Assembly (NCBI GenBank): GCA_950022295.1
Contig: OX465596.1
Coordinates: 5,270,001-5,334,000 of the forward strand
Direction: 5' to 3'
Source: Bromus sterilis
Lineage: Eukaryota > Streptophyta > Magnoliopsida > Poales > Poaceae
DNA: 64,000 bases
Shown: piece after piece, positions 11,953 through 24,196 of the stretch
How positions within the stretch are numbered: the first letter of the stretch is position 1
How the letters are laid out: each line of letters begins with the position of its first letter
Made by a program: the position numbers and the translations under genes
The notes under the pieces: generated by a model
Databases searched by the model: none
Told to the model about the DNA's origin: nothing
The model's input: the letters and a program-made list of their open reading frames with translations, nothing else

Positions 11953-12299
11953 TGATGTTGCTATGCTGTGTATATATCCAGCTAGGATTTTTACTTGGTC
12001 CATCAATGGAGTTTAGGGTTTAGGATTTTCTATATATCTACTTCCTTCATCTTAACATTAAGTATTGCAAATTTATCACGATAGGATATATGTAAAACTT
12101 AGAGATTGATCAAAATATAGATGTATTTAGAATTAGTTTTACATCTATATACATTTAAATCTACATCTAGAAATTTACGACACTTGCGAGCTTGGAATGT
12201 TTGTGTGTTTATTTTTGTGTTTTGCGTAAATATTTACATGTGTGATTTGTTTTCTTGGACTTTGAGTCACGCCAGATTTCTTGATCGTGATGGACTGGT

Positions 12300-12840
12300 C
12301 TAAGGCAACTTTAATGCGGGGACGCACTTGATTCACACTGATCCGTTTGAATTGTGGGAGGCCTAAAAATGCGATCAATGCGCGAACGTAAATCCAAATT
12401 CACACACTCATGCGTTCGCAATAATGTAAACTCGATGCTTTGCCGTGGGCGGACGTTCGCCTTCCAAATGGGTGGCGTTTGAATTGTGATCGTGTCTCCG
12501 TGCCGCCCCGCCTGGCACGCGAGATGCGCCACCATCGACCGCGCTAGAGGCTGGTCTTCCTCCCACCGCCCGTGGTGGCCGATGAGGATGCGGAGGAGGA
12601 GGTCGAGTTCCTGCGGCAGGTGGCCGCGAAGGAGACCGCCCTCAAGCACGCCATCGAGCAATCGAAGCTCAAGGTGCTAGCGGGCTGGCCTAGCCTTCTA
12701 GAGACGCTTTGACCTACCACCGCGCCACCTATCGATGCAGACACACTACCTGCGCCGCCACCACCGCCAACGCTGATGTCAAGTTCGCCGCCCCTGCCGT
12801 TCGTCAAGCCACCAACCGATACCAAATGGACGGAGATAAG
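12300..12840 (+). pseudogene. Transposon-associated coding fragment
   Basis: Within this segment 12550-12711 reads on + as an acidic then helical peptide including EEEVEFLRQVAAKETALKHA and ends in a stop after WPSLLETL. The preceding sequence (GCGGGGACGCAC; GCGCGAACG...) resembles the G/C-alternating non-coding DNA of grass DNA transposons. No ATG or splice partner is found and frames change afterwards, so I read it as the relic of an ORF carried by a DNA transposon. The family assignment is uncertain. Confidence 0.4.
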
Positions 12841-13275
12841 AAAAACACAAGGAAAAAAATCAAGCCATGGATGCTATAATACGGAGTTGGTCAACCCGTC
12901 ACACACACAGGTAAGACTGAGTTACGTTTCGCAACGAGCGGGAAATAGCCCGTAAATGCAACTTGTGAGGAAGGATTAAAAGGAAGGCGATGAAATAGAA
13001 AACAAAATTGTGGTTATGTCTTGTATAAAATTGGATGGGTGGAGTACCAAAAACGCATTGGTGCACATTTGCAACAACTAACATTTGAAGCCCGGAGTAA
13101 AGTGTGATGCGACACCCCTGAATTTCAGTATGGGTGACAATACAGTGTCATCCTAGGCATCAAGGATGTGTTTAGTTCCACTAAAAAAAAAGAGAATGTG
13201 TTTAGTTATGTTTAAAAAAAAGATGTGTTTGGTTTCTCTTCGCTTCATAACTCCACTTCCGAAACGAAGTAAGTC

Positions 13276-13440
13276 GCGAATCAACCTGTGGTTGAGTTGG
13301 TTAGGTGGATGGTTGTATTCCTAGCCCATCAGAGTTGCGCTTTCAGTGGGAGAAGATGTTTCCGTCGAAGACGAGGTGATGACTTCGTTAATCTCAAGAT
13401 GATGTACCGGCAGAGTTGTACTGTGTTTTTCAAAAAAAAA
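13276..13440 (+). mobile_element. Degenerate Au-type SINE
   Basis: The segment starts with CCTGTGGTTGAGTTGGTTAG, the pol III A-box region of the Au SINE family known from Aegilops and wheat, and continues with the family's CTAGCCCATCAG and CAGTGGGAGAAGATGTTTCC-like blocks. The usual middle part (B-box side) is shortened, giving an internal deletion. It ends in a poly-A-like run near 13430-13440. It lies about 0.4 kb upstream of the CAD-type gene start. Recognition is from memory of the family. Confidence 0.7.
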
Positions 13441-13836
13441 GTGCACATTTTTATTTAGAAAAGGAATTTCAGTGTACATGGCAGAACAAAACCACCAATG
13501 TAACCACACGACTATAATCACTGCAGTAATTCGATGGAGCGAAATGGTACAATCACAATTGCACCTCGTAGTAAGTGCTTCCGTGTCTACTACTATTCCA
13601 GCTATGCAGGACGATGTGGAGTGAAGGCCACGGCAGCAGCTACTCGGCTGGCTCTGTCCCCCGCCGTGCAGCTCGCGTCGCTACAAAACCAGCCACCTCC
13701 GCCTCTGCGGAGCACACACCGTCAGCTACCTTTGCTTCCAAACATCCCCCACGACGACTCGGCCGCTCTCTCCCACACTCTCTCTCACTCTCCGGTCACG
13801 GTCGCCGACAATCTTCCCGGCTTCCTCCGGTCTGCA

Positions 13837-16800
13837 ATGGCGCCTACGACGACGACGGTGGCGGCGGTGGCGGAGCTGGAGCAGCAGCACCCGAGGAAGG
13901 CGGTGGGGCTCGCGGCGCACGACGCCTCCGGCCACCTCTCGCCCATCCGCATCTCCCGCAGGTACTCCCCTAGCTGCTAGCCCAGCCTCTTGTCCTGTCA
14001 CACTGCCAGCCGCCCACTCGCCATTACCGGCAGTGGAATTGCTCCGGTTGGTTTTTCTCGATCCGCCTGTGCTGTGCAGCTAGTTAGCTAGCTCCACTTG
14101 GACTGTGTAGTAGGATCAGCATTTGAGAGCACAGCGATCCGGATGCCTCGGTAGATCATCGTACTTGTCCTGCTAGCTTGCGATTCCGATTAAGTGCACG
14201 GTGACAAATGCAAATCTGGAGACTCAGGATTTCGATTTGTAATTGTGTCAGCGCAGCTCATCTTTACATTCGTACTATCTCGAAAGTAAACGCGAGGGAA
14301 CAATCTTGACAGCACATTTGACTGAAAAATATAGTAATGGATAAGTAAACAGTCGAACCTTCTTGGAAAATATTGTGGTGGCTCAGCCTCTCAAGCCCTC
14401 TTGGTCCAAACGATCAACAGTGGATTCTCAAGACACACTGTAGTAAAGTAAAATTGAGCTCAATTGAGATAGAGAATTCTGAAGCCCTCTTGTTCCAAAC
14501 AACCAACAGTGAAATCTGAATACACACACTGCAGTAAAGTGAAACCGAAATTAAGATAGAGAATTCTGAAGCCCTCTTGTTCCAAACGATCAACAGTAAG
14601 TTCTGAAGACATACTGCATGCAGCAGAGTAAAATCATTATAGCCATTTCTAGATAGTATAAAAATTCAGATTTTATCTCATCTCTCTCTTTGACCTGACC
14701 TGTGCTCATAGTTTTAAATCCAGAGCTATAGCCTTTTCAGCACAATGCCGCTAAATGGTCTCATGTATAAAAATTTTAGCTGCAAATGTTTTATTTACCT
14801 TCACCCATCCACCACACTCTGCTCCACCAACAAGGCCACAGCAACTCTGCACCATCCACACGCACACAGTATACCAAATCGGGCCAGATCTCGAATTCAA
14901 CTGCAGCTGCGGGCACCAATTCTTTCCCCAAAAGTTCTTGGGAGTGTGAAGGTGAATTATTGCCGCTCGCTCCTGCAAAGAATTTATGGTGCATGCCCGC
15001 CTGTGACCGTGCATGGCCGGATCGATCGCAAGTTGTTCATCGCCATGCTGCACTCTGCACATGGCCGAGTTTAAGGGAGGAGAGGGATGACGATGTGCAT
15101 CTACTCCTCCTAGCAGGAGCAAAATGGCAGTAGATACATCCGTCCTACTGGTATCGAAGACCGGATTCTGTCCGTAGAGAGGAATTTTTACTACTGCACA
15201 ATTTTTCTCATTTATGCCGGCCAGGTCATTATGTTGCTGTTCTTGTGACCATGCATGTGTTTGTGTCCTCTTTCAGCTACACCAGTAGTAGTACTAGCTT
15301 AGTTTAGTGCCTTCAAAGGTGGCAGGTCTACATGTGAATGGCTGATCTGAATTGAAGGCACACCCATTCAGTATCCTAGTTGTGTGAAAGAAAATCAAAC
15401 AAGTAAAAAAAATTTGGAAAAGGAAACAAGTAAATAGTTAAAAGGTAATAACGGCGGCGATAATACATGATTGACTTTGACGAGCTTCGAAATTAAAATT
15501 TAGGTGTGATTCGAGTTGGTTATACCTGACAATGATAATGTTTGTAGTGCATTGATCAAATATGGTTGGACTGATTATTCGGATGAAAACCTGGATTCCG
15601 CCTTTGGTGGTTAGATCTGACGATGATGGCGCTTGAGCATTGCTTCTATTTCTGAAACCTAGTAATTTCCTTCTGCTAGTTGATTTTCCATACGAAAAGT
15701 TTACCATCATGCTTAAGCTTAGGAGCCCCCACCGTGAGCTCTGAATTTGCGATACCGTGCGTCTCTGGATATACAGCGATCGCACTTCTGCAACATGCTC
15801 ATGTGTGCAATGGCAGAGGCAATACTGACATGTTCCTTCCAACACAGTGGTAGAATTATCTGAACTGATTCGTAACGATGTAAGTAAGATTGCCGTTAAT
15901 TCTGCAGGAATACCGGAGACGACGACGTGGCCATCAAGGTGCTCTACTGCGGCATCTGCCACTCCGACCTGCACACCATTAAGAACGACTGGAGGAATGC
16001 CATCTACCCCGTCGTCCCCGGGTAAAATTCTCACTTCAAACTCCACGAGATCGCCAGCACGGCAGCATTACGAACTCTTAACAATGGTGGTTTCTGTGCA
16101 CGCCGTAGGCACGAGATCGCCGGGGTGGTGACGGAGGTGGGCAAGAACGTGGCGGGGTTCGCCGCCGGCGATCGTGTGGGCGTCGGGTGCATGGTGAACG
16201 CATGCCGGGCCTGCGAGAGCTGCGAGGACGGCGAGGAGAACTACTGCGCCAGGGCAGTGCTCACCTACAACTCCCGCGACGCCGACGGCACCCTCACCCG
16301 CGGCGGCTACTCCGACCTGCTCGTCGCTGACGCGCGCTTCGTCCTCCGCTTCCCCGACGCCCTGCCGCTCCACGCCGGCGCGCCGCTGCTCTGCGCCGGC
16401 GCCACCGTCTACTCCCCCATGCGCCGCCACGGCCTCGGCGTGCCCGGCCGCCACGTCGGCGTCATCGGCCTCGGCGGGCTCGGCCACGTCGCCGTCAGGT
16501 TCGCCAGGGCCTTCGGGGCCGCCAAGGTGACCGTCATCAGCACGTCGCCCGGGAAGCGGCAGGAGGCGCTGGACCGGCTGGGCGCCGACGCGTTCGTCCT
16601 CAGCACCGACGCCGCCGAGATGAAGGCCGCCGCGGGAACCATGCACGGCATCGTCAACACCGCCTCCGCCGCGGCGGCCCTGCACCCGTACCTCGCGCTC
16701 CTCAAGCCCCACGGCAAGATGATCATGCTCGGCATCCCCGACAAGCCCCTGCAGGTCCCCGCCTTCGCCCTCATCGGCGGTGAGTTCAGTTCAGCTATCA

Positions 16801-17069
16801 CTATTCATTCTCGCCGGAAAAACTCTCCCGGTTTGATCTTTTTCTGTACTGCGATCGAGCCATCAGGCGGCAAGACTCTGGCCGGGAGCTGCATCGCCAG
16901 CATCAGGGAGACGCAGGAGATGCTCGACTTCGCGGCCGAGCATGGCGTGGCGGCGGACGTCGAGGTGATCGGCGCCGGGGAGGTGAATGCGGCCATGGAG
17001 CGCCTGGCCAAGGGCGACGTCAGGTACCGCTTCGTCATCGACGTCGGCAACATCCTCAAGGAGGATTGA
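13837..17069 (+). CDS. CAD: Cinnamyl-alcohol-dehydrogenase-type MDR enzyme, 370 aa
   Basis: Four exons join in frame: 13837-13961, 15908-16021, 16109-16779 and 16867-17069 (1113 nt, GT-AG introns). The zinc-dependent medium-chain reductase layout is complete: catalytic zinc C59 in GICHSD, H81-E82 in GHEIAG and C175; structural zinc C112, C115, C118 and C126; Rossmann motif GLGGLG at 200-205 followed by the NADPH-type STSPGKR loop. Enzymes of this family reduce cinnamyl aldehydes to alcohols in monolignol synthesis in the cytosol; several grass paralogues act on other aldehydes, so the substrate is not certain. The N-terminus (HPRKAVGLAAHDASGHLSPI) fits the CAD-like rather than the bona fide lignin CAD class. 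ATG 13837 fits the usual length, but the frame is open upstream to 13534. Intron 1 is 1.95 kb. A poly(A) signal AATAAA lies at 17163. Confidence 0.93.
14393..14640. repeat. Three-copy about 88-bp tandem repeat in CAD intron 1
   Basis: Copies begin at 14393, 14482 and 14569 with AAGCCCTCTTGGTCC or AAGCCCTCTTGTTCC, each followed by AAACRAYCAACAGT and an AGTAAAGTRAAA stretch. Periods are 89 and 87 bp. Copies 2 and 3 are most alike. The array lies wholly inside intron 1 of the CAD-type gene. Confidence 0.85.
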
Positions 17070-17162
17070 CTGGCGAGTTCGCCGGTATCTGCTCTGTAGA
17101 AATGGTCTGCCGGCGAGATCAGTGCTCTGAAGAAACTCATCATCGCACCTCGTACTGGTGCC

Positions 17163-17172
17163 AATAAATAAA
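17163..17172 (+). terminator. Poly(A) signal of the CAD-type gene
   Basis: Overlapping AATAAA motifs (AATAAATAAA) start 94 bp after the stop codon, a normal distance for a plant near-upstream element. Confidence 0.55.
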
Positions 17173-17339
17173 CGCACTATCTGATTCTGCTTAATCTGGC
17201 TTAATGTATTGTTGTATCCTGCATATATGTTTGTGGATTGTGACATTGCTGGATGAATTATGATATCCCGATAAATTTCAAAAACAAAATCAACATTATT
17301 TTTCTCTTGACCTTTAACAGAGACACCATCAGTGATCTC

Positions 17340-18500
17340 TAAACCGGTCTTCAAGCTAGCACTACCTCGGGTCTATGCGAGTTGCTCGTCGTCTTCAATC
17401 GCCGGTCTTGAAACTAGTTTGACAAAAGCTTCTCTAAATAGTGTCTTCAAGCATACGCCATCCATCAAGGCAAGGTAGACCATGTTGAAAATGTTGAAGA
17501 CGTGTATCTTATTTGCTTCTTGAAAATATTCCCATGACGCCGGTTACTTGGGTGAGATAAGTTCCCATGACGTGTCTCAAAAGTTATCATGTCCGGCTCG
17601 GCTCTGACAAGCCAGACCATCTTGTCTTGTCGATGAAGATAGTCGGCCTCCACGAAAAACAATGATTTTTCGCCAAGCCATCTTCCTTGAGCCGATTTTT
17701 TCCAGAAATTTTACTGGTTGGTGCAATTTATTCTCTACCGAATCATATAGCCAGTATCTCTCAAGGTGTGCCACCGACCCAAAACTAAGGATGCACCTCG
17801 AGTATTGTCTACAAAACCGCAATATGTGCTAGCCCCAATATCCAAATCGGCAGAGTGGCCGACCTGAGGATTGAAATCTTCCTCAGTGGGAGCATTGCAT
17901 TATGAAGAAGAAAATCGCAGGATCCAATAGCCCCCAAGACTCAGGTCAAGTTGAAAAACTAGCCTGAGCGAATGTAATCCAAACTGTAGACGAGACTTGT
18001 GGATGATGGAGAGTTGTGTGGGATGATGGATGATCTCCCCCCGTGGCTAGAGTTGAAGGGGTATACATATAGGAGGCCTCCTCCGGTCCCCTTCATTGAT
18101 GTAAATCCCCCCCCCCTTCACCGAAGGGCTATAGGAGAGCCAAATCTGCTCCTAGTCACTCCCTTCATTATTAAGGATTGCTTAGGAACAAACTGTGGCG
18201 AAAGTACCAAGCCTCTGAAAGATGGTACAAGCATTACTATGATCGTACTACGATCATACCAGACGTTGTTGCCAACTTCTGCTTCCTTAAAACACCCACT
18301 TACTCTTCATACAACCTTTGATTTCGACGTTCTTGGGCTCGTTGAACTCGTATCGACGAGAGCCTCATGTTGGTGCTATTTTGACACTCCGTAAATGGCT
18401 AAGTCTGGCACCACGGGTCCTCAAGTTTGACCCCAACTCGAACCCCTTTGATGTGTCAAGTCAATGCACAAGCAAGCATACCTACAAAGACCACAAAACC
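17340..18500 (-). repeat. Gypsy-type retroelement non-coding remnant
   Basis: No intact ORF. Segments such as the minus-strand CTTGGGGGCTATTGGATCC near 17930 resemble the non-coding internal or LTR DNA of Triticeae gypsy elements, which often carry a CTTGGGGGCTA motif. Ends, TSD and coding domains are absent, so this is a low-confidence family call. Confidence 0.35.
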
Positions 18501-18852
18501 AAGGAAAAATAATTTAAAATTAATCAAAGCTTAAAGTTGTACAATAAACTTTGTAAAACATGAAAAATGGAAAACTATGCATCGTGGATAAGAAAAAATG
18601 CTAGTTGGATATGATATGAGAGATTTTGACACTAAGATAGGCTATGAAAATTACGCATAAAATCCACTCATCACCTACCAGTTCTATTCCAAGACTACTA
18701 CACGTCACTGTATCAATCTCAAGGGTACAGGGACATGACTTCAATCTACATGTCGATGCGCCGTCGTACAAGGAGCCAGATGAAGAACTTCACATGGGGT
18801 GGCATGGCCGAGCCCCATATGAACTCGGTTGACTCGAAACGCACACCCCCGA

Positions 18853-18960
18853 CACTACTAGGAAAAAGGCCACCATCAGCGCGGGGTAAATGCCTATTAG
18901 CAGCGGGGGGTACCCTTCTTCTTCCTCCAACCCTAACTCTTCTTTCCCTTGCTTGAGCTC
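18853..18960 (+). mobile_element. CACTA terminal fragment
   Basis: The segment begins CACTACTAGGAAAAAGG, matching the CACTA terminal inverted repeat, and is followed by TGCCTATTAGCAGCG, a subterminal motif typical of these elements. No matching opposite end was found, so this is a truncated or miniature remnant. Confidence 0.55.
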
Positions 18961-20080
18961 CATTGCTAGAAACACCATTTTTCTCAACAAAAATCTCCTT
19001 TAGATGTTAACAGATGCCATCGATATTGCTCGACGGAGGGGAGTATCCTTTTTAGTAGGAAAAAACGCCATCAGGCAATTTACTGACGCACACACAAGCA
19101 ATTAGCTCGTAAAAAAGGGATAGCTAATGGCGCGAATATCCACGTGAGTGCACGCGCTATACGTGTGTAGCATAAGACTACTCTGTGTAAGTTTAGCATT
19201 TTAAAAGATAAACGAGGACTACCATATAAGCTGGTATGCATGCACCTCTCTAACCGAGGTGGTACTAAAATTGTGCATGCCTTGTGCTAAGCCGAACCAT
19301 CAACAACACGATGAAGTGGGCCATAGAAGAATGTGTATATTTCTTAAGTAAGCATTTTTTTTATTTGTAACAATATCTTTCATATACTTGAAATAAGGAG
19401 GAATTGTAATAGCATTAGTGAAAATAATTTGCAATAAAAGTGTTCTAGAACTTTAAAGTTCTCATCATATTTAATTTTATAAGATTCACTAGGAAAATGC
19501 ATGGGATTTTGCAACCATGCTCCTCTTTCTCTGCCATATTTCCTAGCTACCCTATCCCTCTTATCCCGATTTTTAGTTGGTGGAGACTTGTCTTTGTCTT
19601 CTATTGTATGTGATAACATTATCATTTTTTCTTGAATGTTTTTTATCTTTCCAATCTTGATTTTTATTTTTAGAGATAGATGTTTAATTTTAAACCTTGA
19701 GTTTCCTTTTCTTCATAATGATAGGTTCCCTAGAATTCTCATGAGTTTTAGTTGAAATTTTCACTTTTTTCTTGAATATTTTTTCTCTTTCCTATCTTGA
19801 TTTTTATTTTTAGAGATATATATTTTATTTTCTCCACTTGAGTTTCGGTTTCTTCATTAATGACTCCCTAGAATTCTCATGAGTTTTAGTTCTTTTCTTT
19901 TATCTTTTTTCCGCATTTTTGGGAAAAGTGGGAGCACTTTCAATGCTATTTTAAAAATCTTGTTCAATTATTTTAAGATATACTCGGGGTATAAAGGAGC
20001 TTGGGTAGAAGTTCCACCCTAATAACAATATAATCTTCCTGTTTAGTAGCAGGTTTTGACACAATAAATTCCGTTGAACT
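18960..20080. other. AT-rich intergenic sequence
   Basis: No gene is supported. Two segments near 19620-19740 and 19760-19880 share TTTTTATTTTTAGAGATA and CCTAGAATTCTCATGAG, indicating an internal duplication of about 130 bp. Otherwise nothing recognisable. Confidence 0.45.
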
Positions 20081-20084
20081 CTCA

Positions 20085-20600
20085 TCTATAATACCTAAAT
20101 AGATCATCTCCACTAAGTTATTTCTCTATTCACATCATTAAGTAGGTTCATTTTTTCCCACTAACTCTACATGCACATGGTTTTATTAAATTCGCATGCG
20201 CACGCAACCTATCATAAATAAATACTATCAACTTTTTTTTATGCACTAAGCCTTAGGATTTAGAAGCGGTATTTAGTAGAAAATCAAATTCTGAGTTACC
20301 TCACATTTTATTTTTCTAGTTTCTAGGTTTAGTTAAGGTGATGTCTTCACTTTCTCCACTCAGCATTGTCTTTGTGTCATATCATCTCAATGGTATATTC
20401 TCAAGTTAATAAATTAATAAAACAAAAGTCACACTCATTTTAAGATTTTTCATAATTTTCTTAGGTTTTTAATATAAAAAAATTTCTTTAAAAATAGTTA
20501 ATAATTAAATGTTACTAAGTTTTGTAAAAAATTCTTATTTAAAAATTAAATTATCGTTGACAGTTTCCGCAGCAACGCACGTTACTTCCTGTTTTCGGAC
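20085..20600 (+). mobile_element. Helitron-like 3' segment
   Basis: This resembles the 1.08-2.46 kb segments: ACCTAAATAGATCATC, AAGCGGTATTTAGTAGAAAA, then a tail CCGCAGCAACGCACG at about 20567-20582. The expected CTAGT end is degraded (CTTCCTG). A second, oppositely oriented tail abuts it at 20603. Confidence 0.45.
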
Positions 20601-20603
20601 CTA

Positions 20604-21000
20604 CTAGATCATGAATGGCGCGCGTTATTGCGCCCGTGTATTAGGAATTTAGGATGAAATAGGTTTGCGATGGTTCTGTATTAACATGTATTTTATTTTA
20701 TTTTAAAATAGTTGTTGGGCTGTTATGAGCTACATAATATACTTTTCAATATTGAGTTGTGTTGGTATGGACCTTTAGTCACCTTAATTCTGTTGTACAT
20801 GCTGTGTTTTTTTTGTGTTAATTTTCTTATTTTTTAAAAAAATTATGTGAATGAAAAACATTTTCTATAATGCTTTTAATGAATGATGGGAGGCTTTTAA
20901 GTGTTGAGTTTATATCTGATGGTGTGTGACCATGATGACGCGCGTTGCCACGCTCGTATTTGTTTATACAATAGAATGATAGAAACCTTTGTATGTATAT
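20604..21000 (-). mobile_element. Helitron-like 3' terminus, minus orientation
   Basis: Read on the minus strand, a hairpin (GGCGC-AATAACGC-GCGCC) is followed nine nt later by CTAG at 20604-20607 and a T. This has the same design as the better terminus at 37417. The body would extend to higher coordinates; a related internal motif recurs at 20935 (GACGCGCGTTGCCACGCTCG). The 5' end is not identified, so the element may or may not include the exon-like segments at 23.5-24.5 kb. Confidence 0.5.
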
Positions 21001-23500
21001 GGAGGTACAAAACATGATCCATTTACCGGATTGTGATAGAAAAGTTGAGTTCTGGTCGTCGATGGTAAAGGAGTGTAATACTTTGTAAAGAAGGAAGGGT
21101 ATACGAATTACACTATGAAGTTTCATCTGCACAAAAGTCACAACAGCATAGCAACACAACTCCAAAGACGACCATACCATACTTGGCAATTATTTTGATC
21201 ACACAATATTATGTGTATCAATAAAACAAACATACATACTACAGAAGCAGCTTGTGTGAGTCGAGATCCTAACATCTATTTCATACTCTTAAATAGGATA
21301 AAATAAACTCGCAACTCTAATAGATAGGTAATGCGCAATAGGCATTTGAATGATAGGTAATGCACGACTGTCGTCTGATTTGTACCTATGGGAAATTTTT
21401 TGATGGGTGTAACCCTACAGTAGAATGGAAGACACTCAAATTATAAGCAATTTTTTATTTGATACATCAAAGTCATGAAAATAAAATATTGTACATATAG
21501 CACAAATTCTTCCAATACCTTGAATAATAAATAATAAAAATGGTTTTTTTCTCAAATTGGAAACGTACATAACATCGGTATGTCATGAATATGATGGCAA
21601 GGCCTCGATCAATGATGGCCCATGTTGCTATGCCATACTGTTTGATAATGGAATAATAGTGTGTAAACACATGAAAACTAAAACCTAGCGTATACACAAG
21701 ATAACCCACAAAAATATATAATATACTAAATTTATTTCATAAGAGTTATCGTATTTAAATATGGGTACTCCATACTCCAGCCAGTAGTAAGCAACAACAC
21801 AAATAAAAAAATAGTAAGCTGGGAGGTTTATTTAGTTTCTTACAATTGTACATGTGCATTTGTAGCTCAATTTGATTTATACTGACTACTGAACAATGAA
21901 CATACTCCAAAACTTATTTGAAAGTTAAACCATGATCTGGAGCAACATCTAGTCTCCACTGAGTGAATGAATCGCAGATTGGCAGTAACCTAAAACATGA
22001 ATTTGCAGGAAAAAGGAAATATGAATTAAAGTGGAGAAACATTATTGTAAGGATGGACCTAAGCCAAGCAGCTGGATGGAAAACTATGCTTTGGTGTAGT
22101 ACACTACCTTCATGGCAGGTCATGCATTATAAGGAGATGTAGACATGTACCTTTGACCAATGATAATCATACTAATTTCCACATGGGTAAAGGTTTTGCT
22201 AATTCTACGTGGACCGAGATTTTGTTCAGTCCCAATCAATTTTCAAAAGGTGCAACATAAGCTTCAGTAAAATGAAGTTCTACATTAAATAGATCGAGAC
22301 ATATACGAACTCTAGAGGTAGTATCAAATATTATCTTTCTTATACTTGAAAAATTCAAAGGGATATAGAAGTTGTTTCCCAAGCACCAAGAAAAGTGCAA
22401 GTTCTGCTCCTGTCGCAATCAAGCAGCAGTGCCCAGAAAAATAGGATTACATACCAGTGATATTCATATTAGTCTTTACATATTTGTTGGTGTGTGGTCT
22501 TCCATTGCAATCTTTATAAGATAGAGATAGAGCTCAGACCTAATTAGATTGAACAGTGTATTTGCATTGTCGCCCTCCTGTCATAATAGTGGACATGGAG
22601 ATTTCAATCACTTCATCAAAACAAAAATAGGAGAGCTTATCAAAGGCATGAATAGCTAATAGTTCACAAATAATTACTATTTCTGATAACTTTACAATGT
22701 AACCATTTCCCATTGCAAAGAAAGGGTAGCACTGAAGCAATCGATGTTTCAAGAACAAAATGTAGATTATATATTTATATGTGGAGAACACTACAAACCT
22801 ATATGTATCTTGGGTTCAGTAGCTTAACAATTCCACAAAGCATGGTAATCAGCCTGCAACAATTTAATGCCATCAGCTCTCTTATATCAAGATTAAGGTC
22901 TGAACCATCTGATGTACGACTCAACTAAGAACGGCATGATAGAATCTTATAATATACTGTACAAAATATCCTTGCACGCAGTGCTTAGAGAAAAGGGGGG
23001 CATAAATATCCAAATGAGTGAAACATCACGGTGTTCCTAATCCACCCAAGAATCTGTAGGGAGATAGCATATGTTAAGAAAAGCATTGAATCGACACATA
23101 TTGCATCAACAGGAGATAAAAAATACAGAGGGAAATCATAGAAGACAAAAGTAAGATAGCTTACTTGAAAGATGGGGAGATCATTCCATCTCAAACAAAT
23201 CATCCCACTGATGGCTAGAATCTCGTCTCACAATACAACAATCTGAATATATCACCGAAGTTGACGGCTAGGAAGAGGAGCAGATCGCCAGGCGAGGTGG
23301 TGGAGATGGATCCGGATGTGCAGCGACGCCATGGATCGAAGCAGAGACTATATAATCTCCATGGCGCTCACGTTGTTTGCAAGGTGAATCAATGGCTGGT
23401 AACACAATGCACAGTATGACTGGCAGAGACCATGCCGCAAAATATTTATGATTTTAGAGGAATTGGCTAATTGACGTACTGGTTTCAAGGGCTAGAAGCA
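21000..23500. other. AT-rich region, no supported gene
   Basis: Only short frames. A minus-strand frame at 22236-22418 has a fair amino-acid composition (YIPLNFSSIRKIIF) but no domain I recognise. On the minus strand, TATATAGTC near 23350 is followed by an ATG 15 nt later, but that frame closes after about 26 codons. This could be the body of a Helitron whose 3' end is at 20604. Confidence 0.35.
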
Positions 23501-23540
23501 TAGAGATCAATTGCGCCTCTGCACACCACATTGACTACTT

Positions 23541-24196
23541 CTATGGAGGCTTATGAATTCCGGAGATATGATCAAATATGTACATGTATTGCATGTCATC
23601 CATGGGATCCCAATGGTCGTAGTTGAACGGCAAGCTCTTGAACCTGGGAATATGAAAATAAAGCATTGATGAGATTGCCCATGTGATTGGTCATATGCTT
23701 CCCATTTTAAGGTAGGACTGAAATATGCACTTTCAATTTGCTTACAGAGTCACTTCCCAGAGTGGAGCATATGTGTGTCGTACCACGAACTGAAAGAGCT
23801 GAGACGACCACAGAAACTCACTGTCCGAGGGTGAGGTGCAGAAGTGGTGCCTTCTAGGGACGGATATTGTAGGCTATCGTCATTCCATCCACGCAACAGT
23901 CAGTGAATCGAGGTGGTGGTCCACAAAGCGGGAACGACTGCTGCCGCGGCCCGCAGTTAGAGGCTCCCCGCGTGCCGGAATGTCTCCCACGCCGCCTAGA
24001 CCTCTAGAGAGCTGCCGGCCCGCCCTTCCGGGCTCCCGTGCTGCTGCTTGCTGATGAAAGCAGATACTGCACCGTGTGGTACCTTCCACGGCAGATCTCC
24101 ATTGAACCGTTGGCCAGTTGCTTTGCTGTTGTGTCATGATATGCTTTGCCCTCAACCACGTACCTGCATCAGCAGTTCGGCACACACATCAGCCAT
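23541..24196 (-). CDS. Unrecognised small spliced gene or captured exons
   Basis: Two minus-strand exons fit each other exactly. The first is 23746-23789 (44 nt; acceptor CTTTCAG, donor GTAAGC), encoding FVVRHTYAPLWEVT plus CT. The second is 23541-23643 (acceptor ATTCCCAG), whose first G completes Leu and which continues FKSLPFNYDHWDPMDDMQYM to a TAG stop at 23541. A possible first exon, 24164-24196, reads MADVCAELLMQ and ends in CAG|GTACGT at phase 0, compatible with the next exon; that would give 59 aa. Upstream near 24490-24600 are minus-strand TGGGCC-type promoter motifs. I do not recognise the protein. Alternatives are a 3' fragment of a host gene carried by a Helitron, or chance frames. 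The middle region 23790-24163 may hide another exon. Confidence 0.35.

Noticed and set aside
15438..16046. 202-codon minus-strand ORF
   Set aside because: Antisense to CAD intron 1 and exon 2; no domain.
16068..16712. 214-codon minus-strand ORF
   Set aside because: Antisense shadow of CAD exon 3, Gly/Val/Ala-rich.
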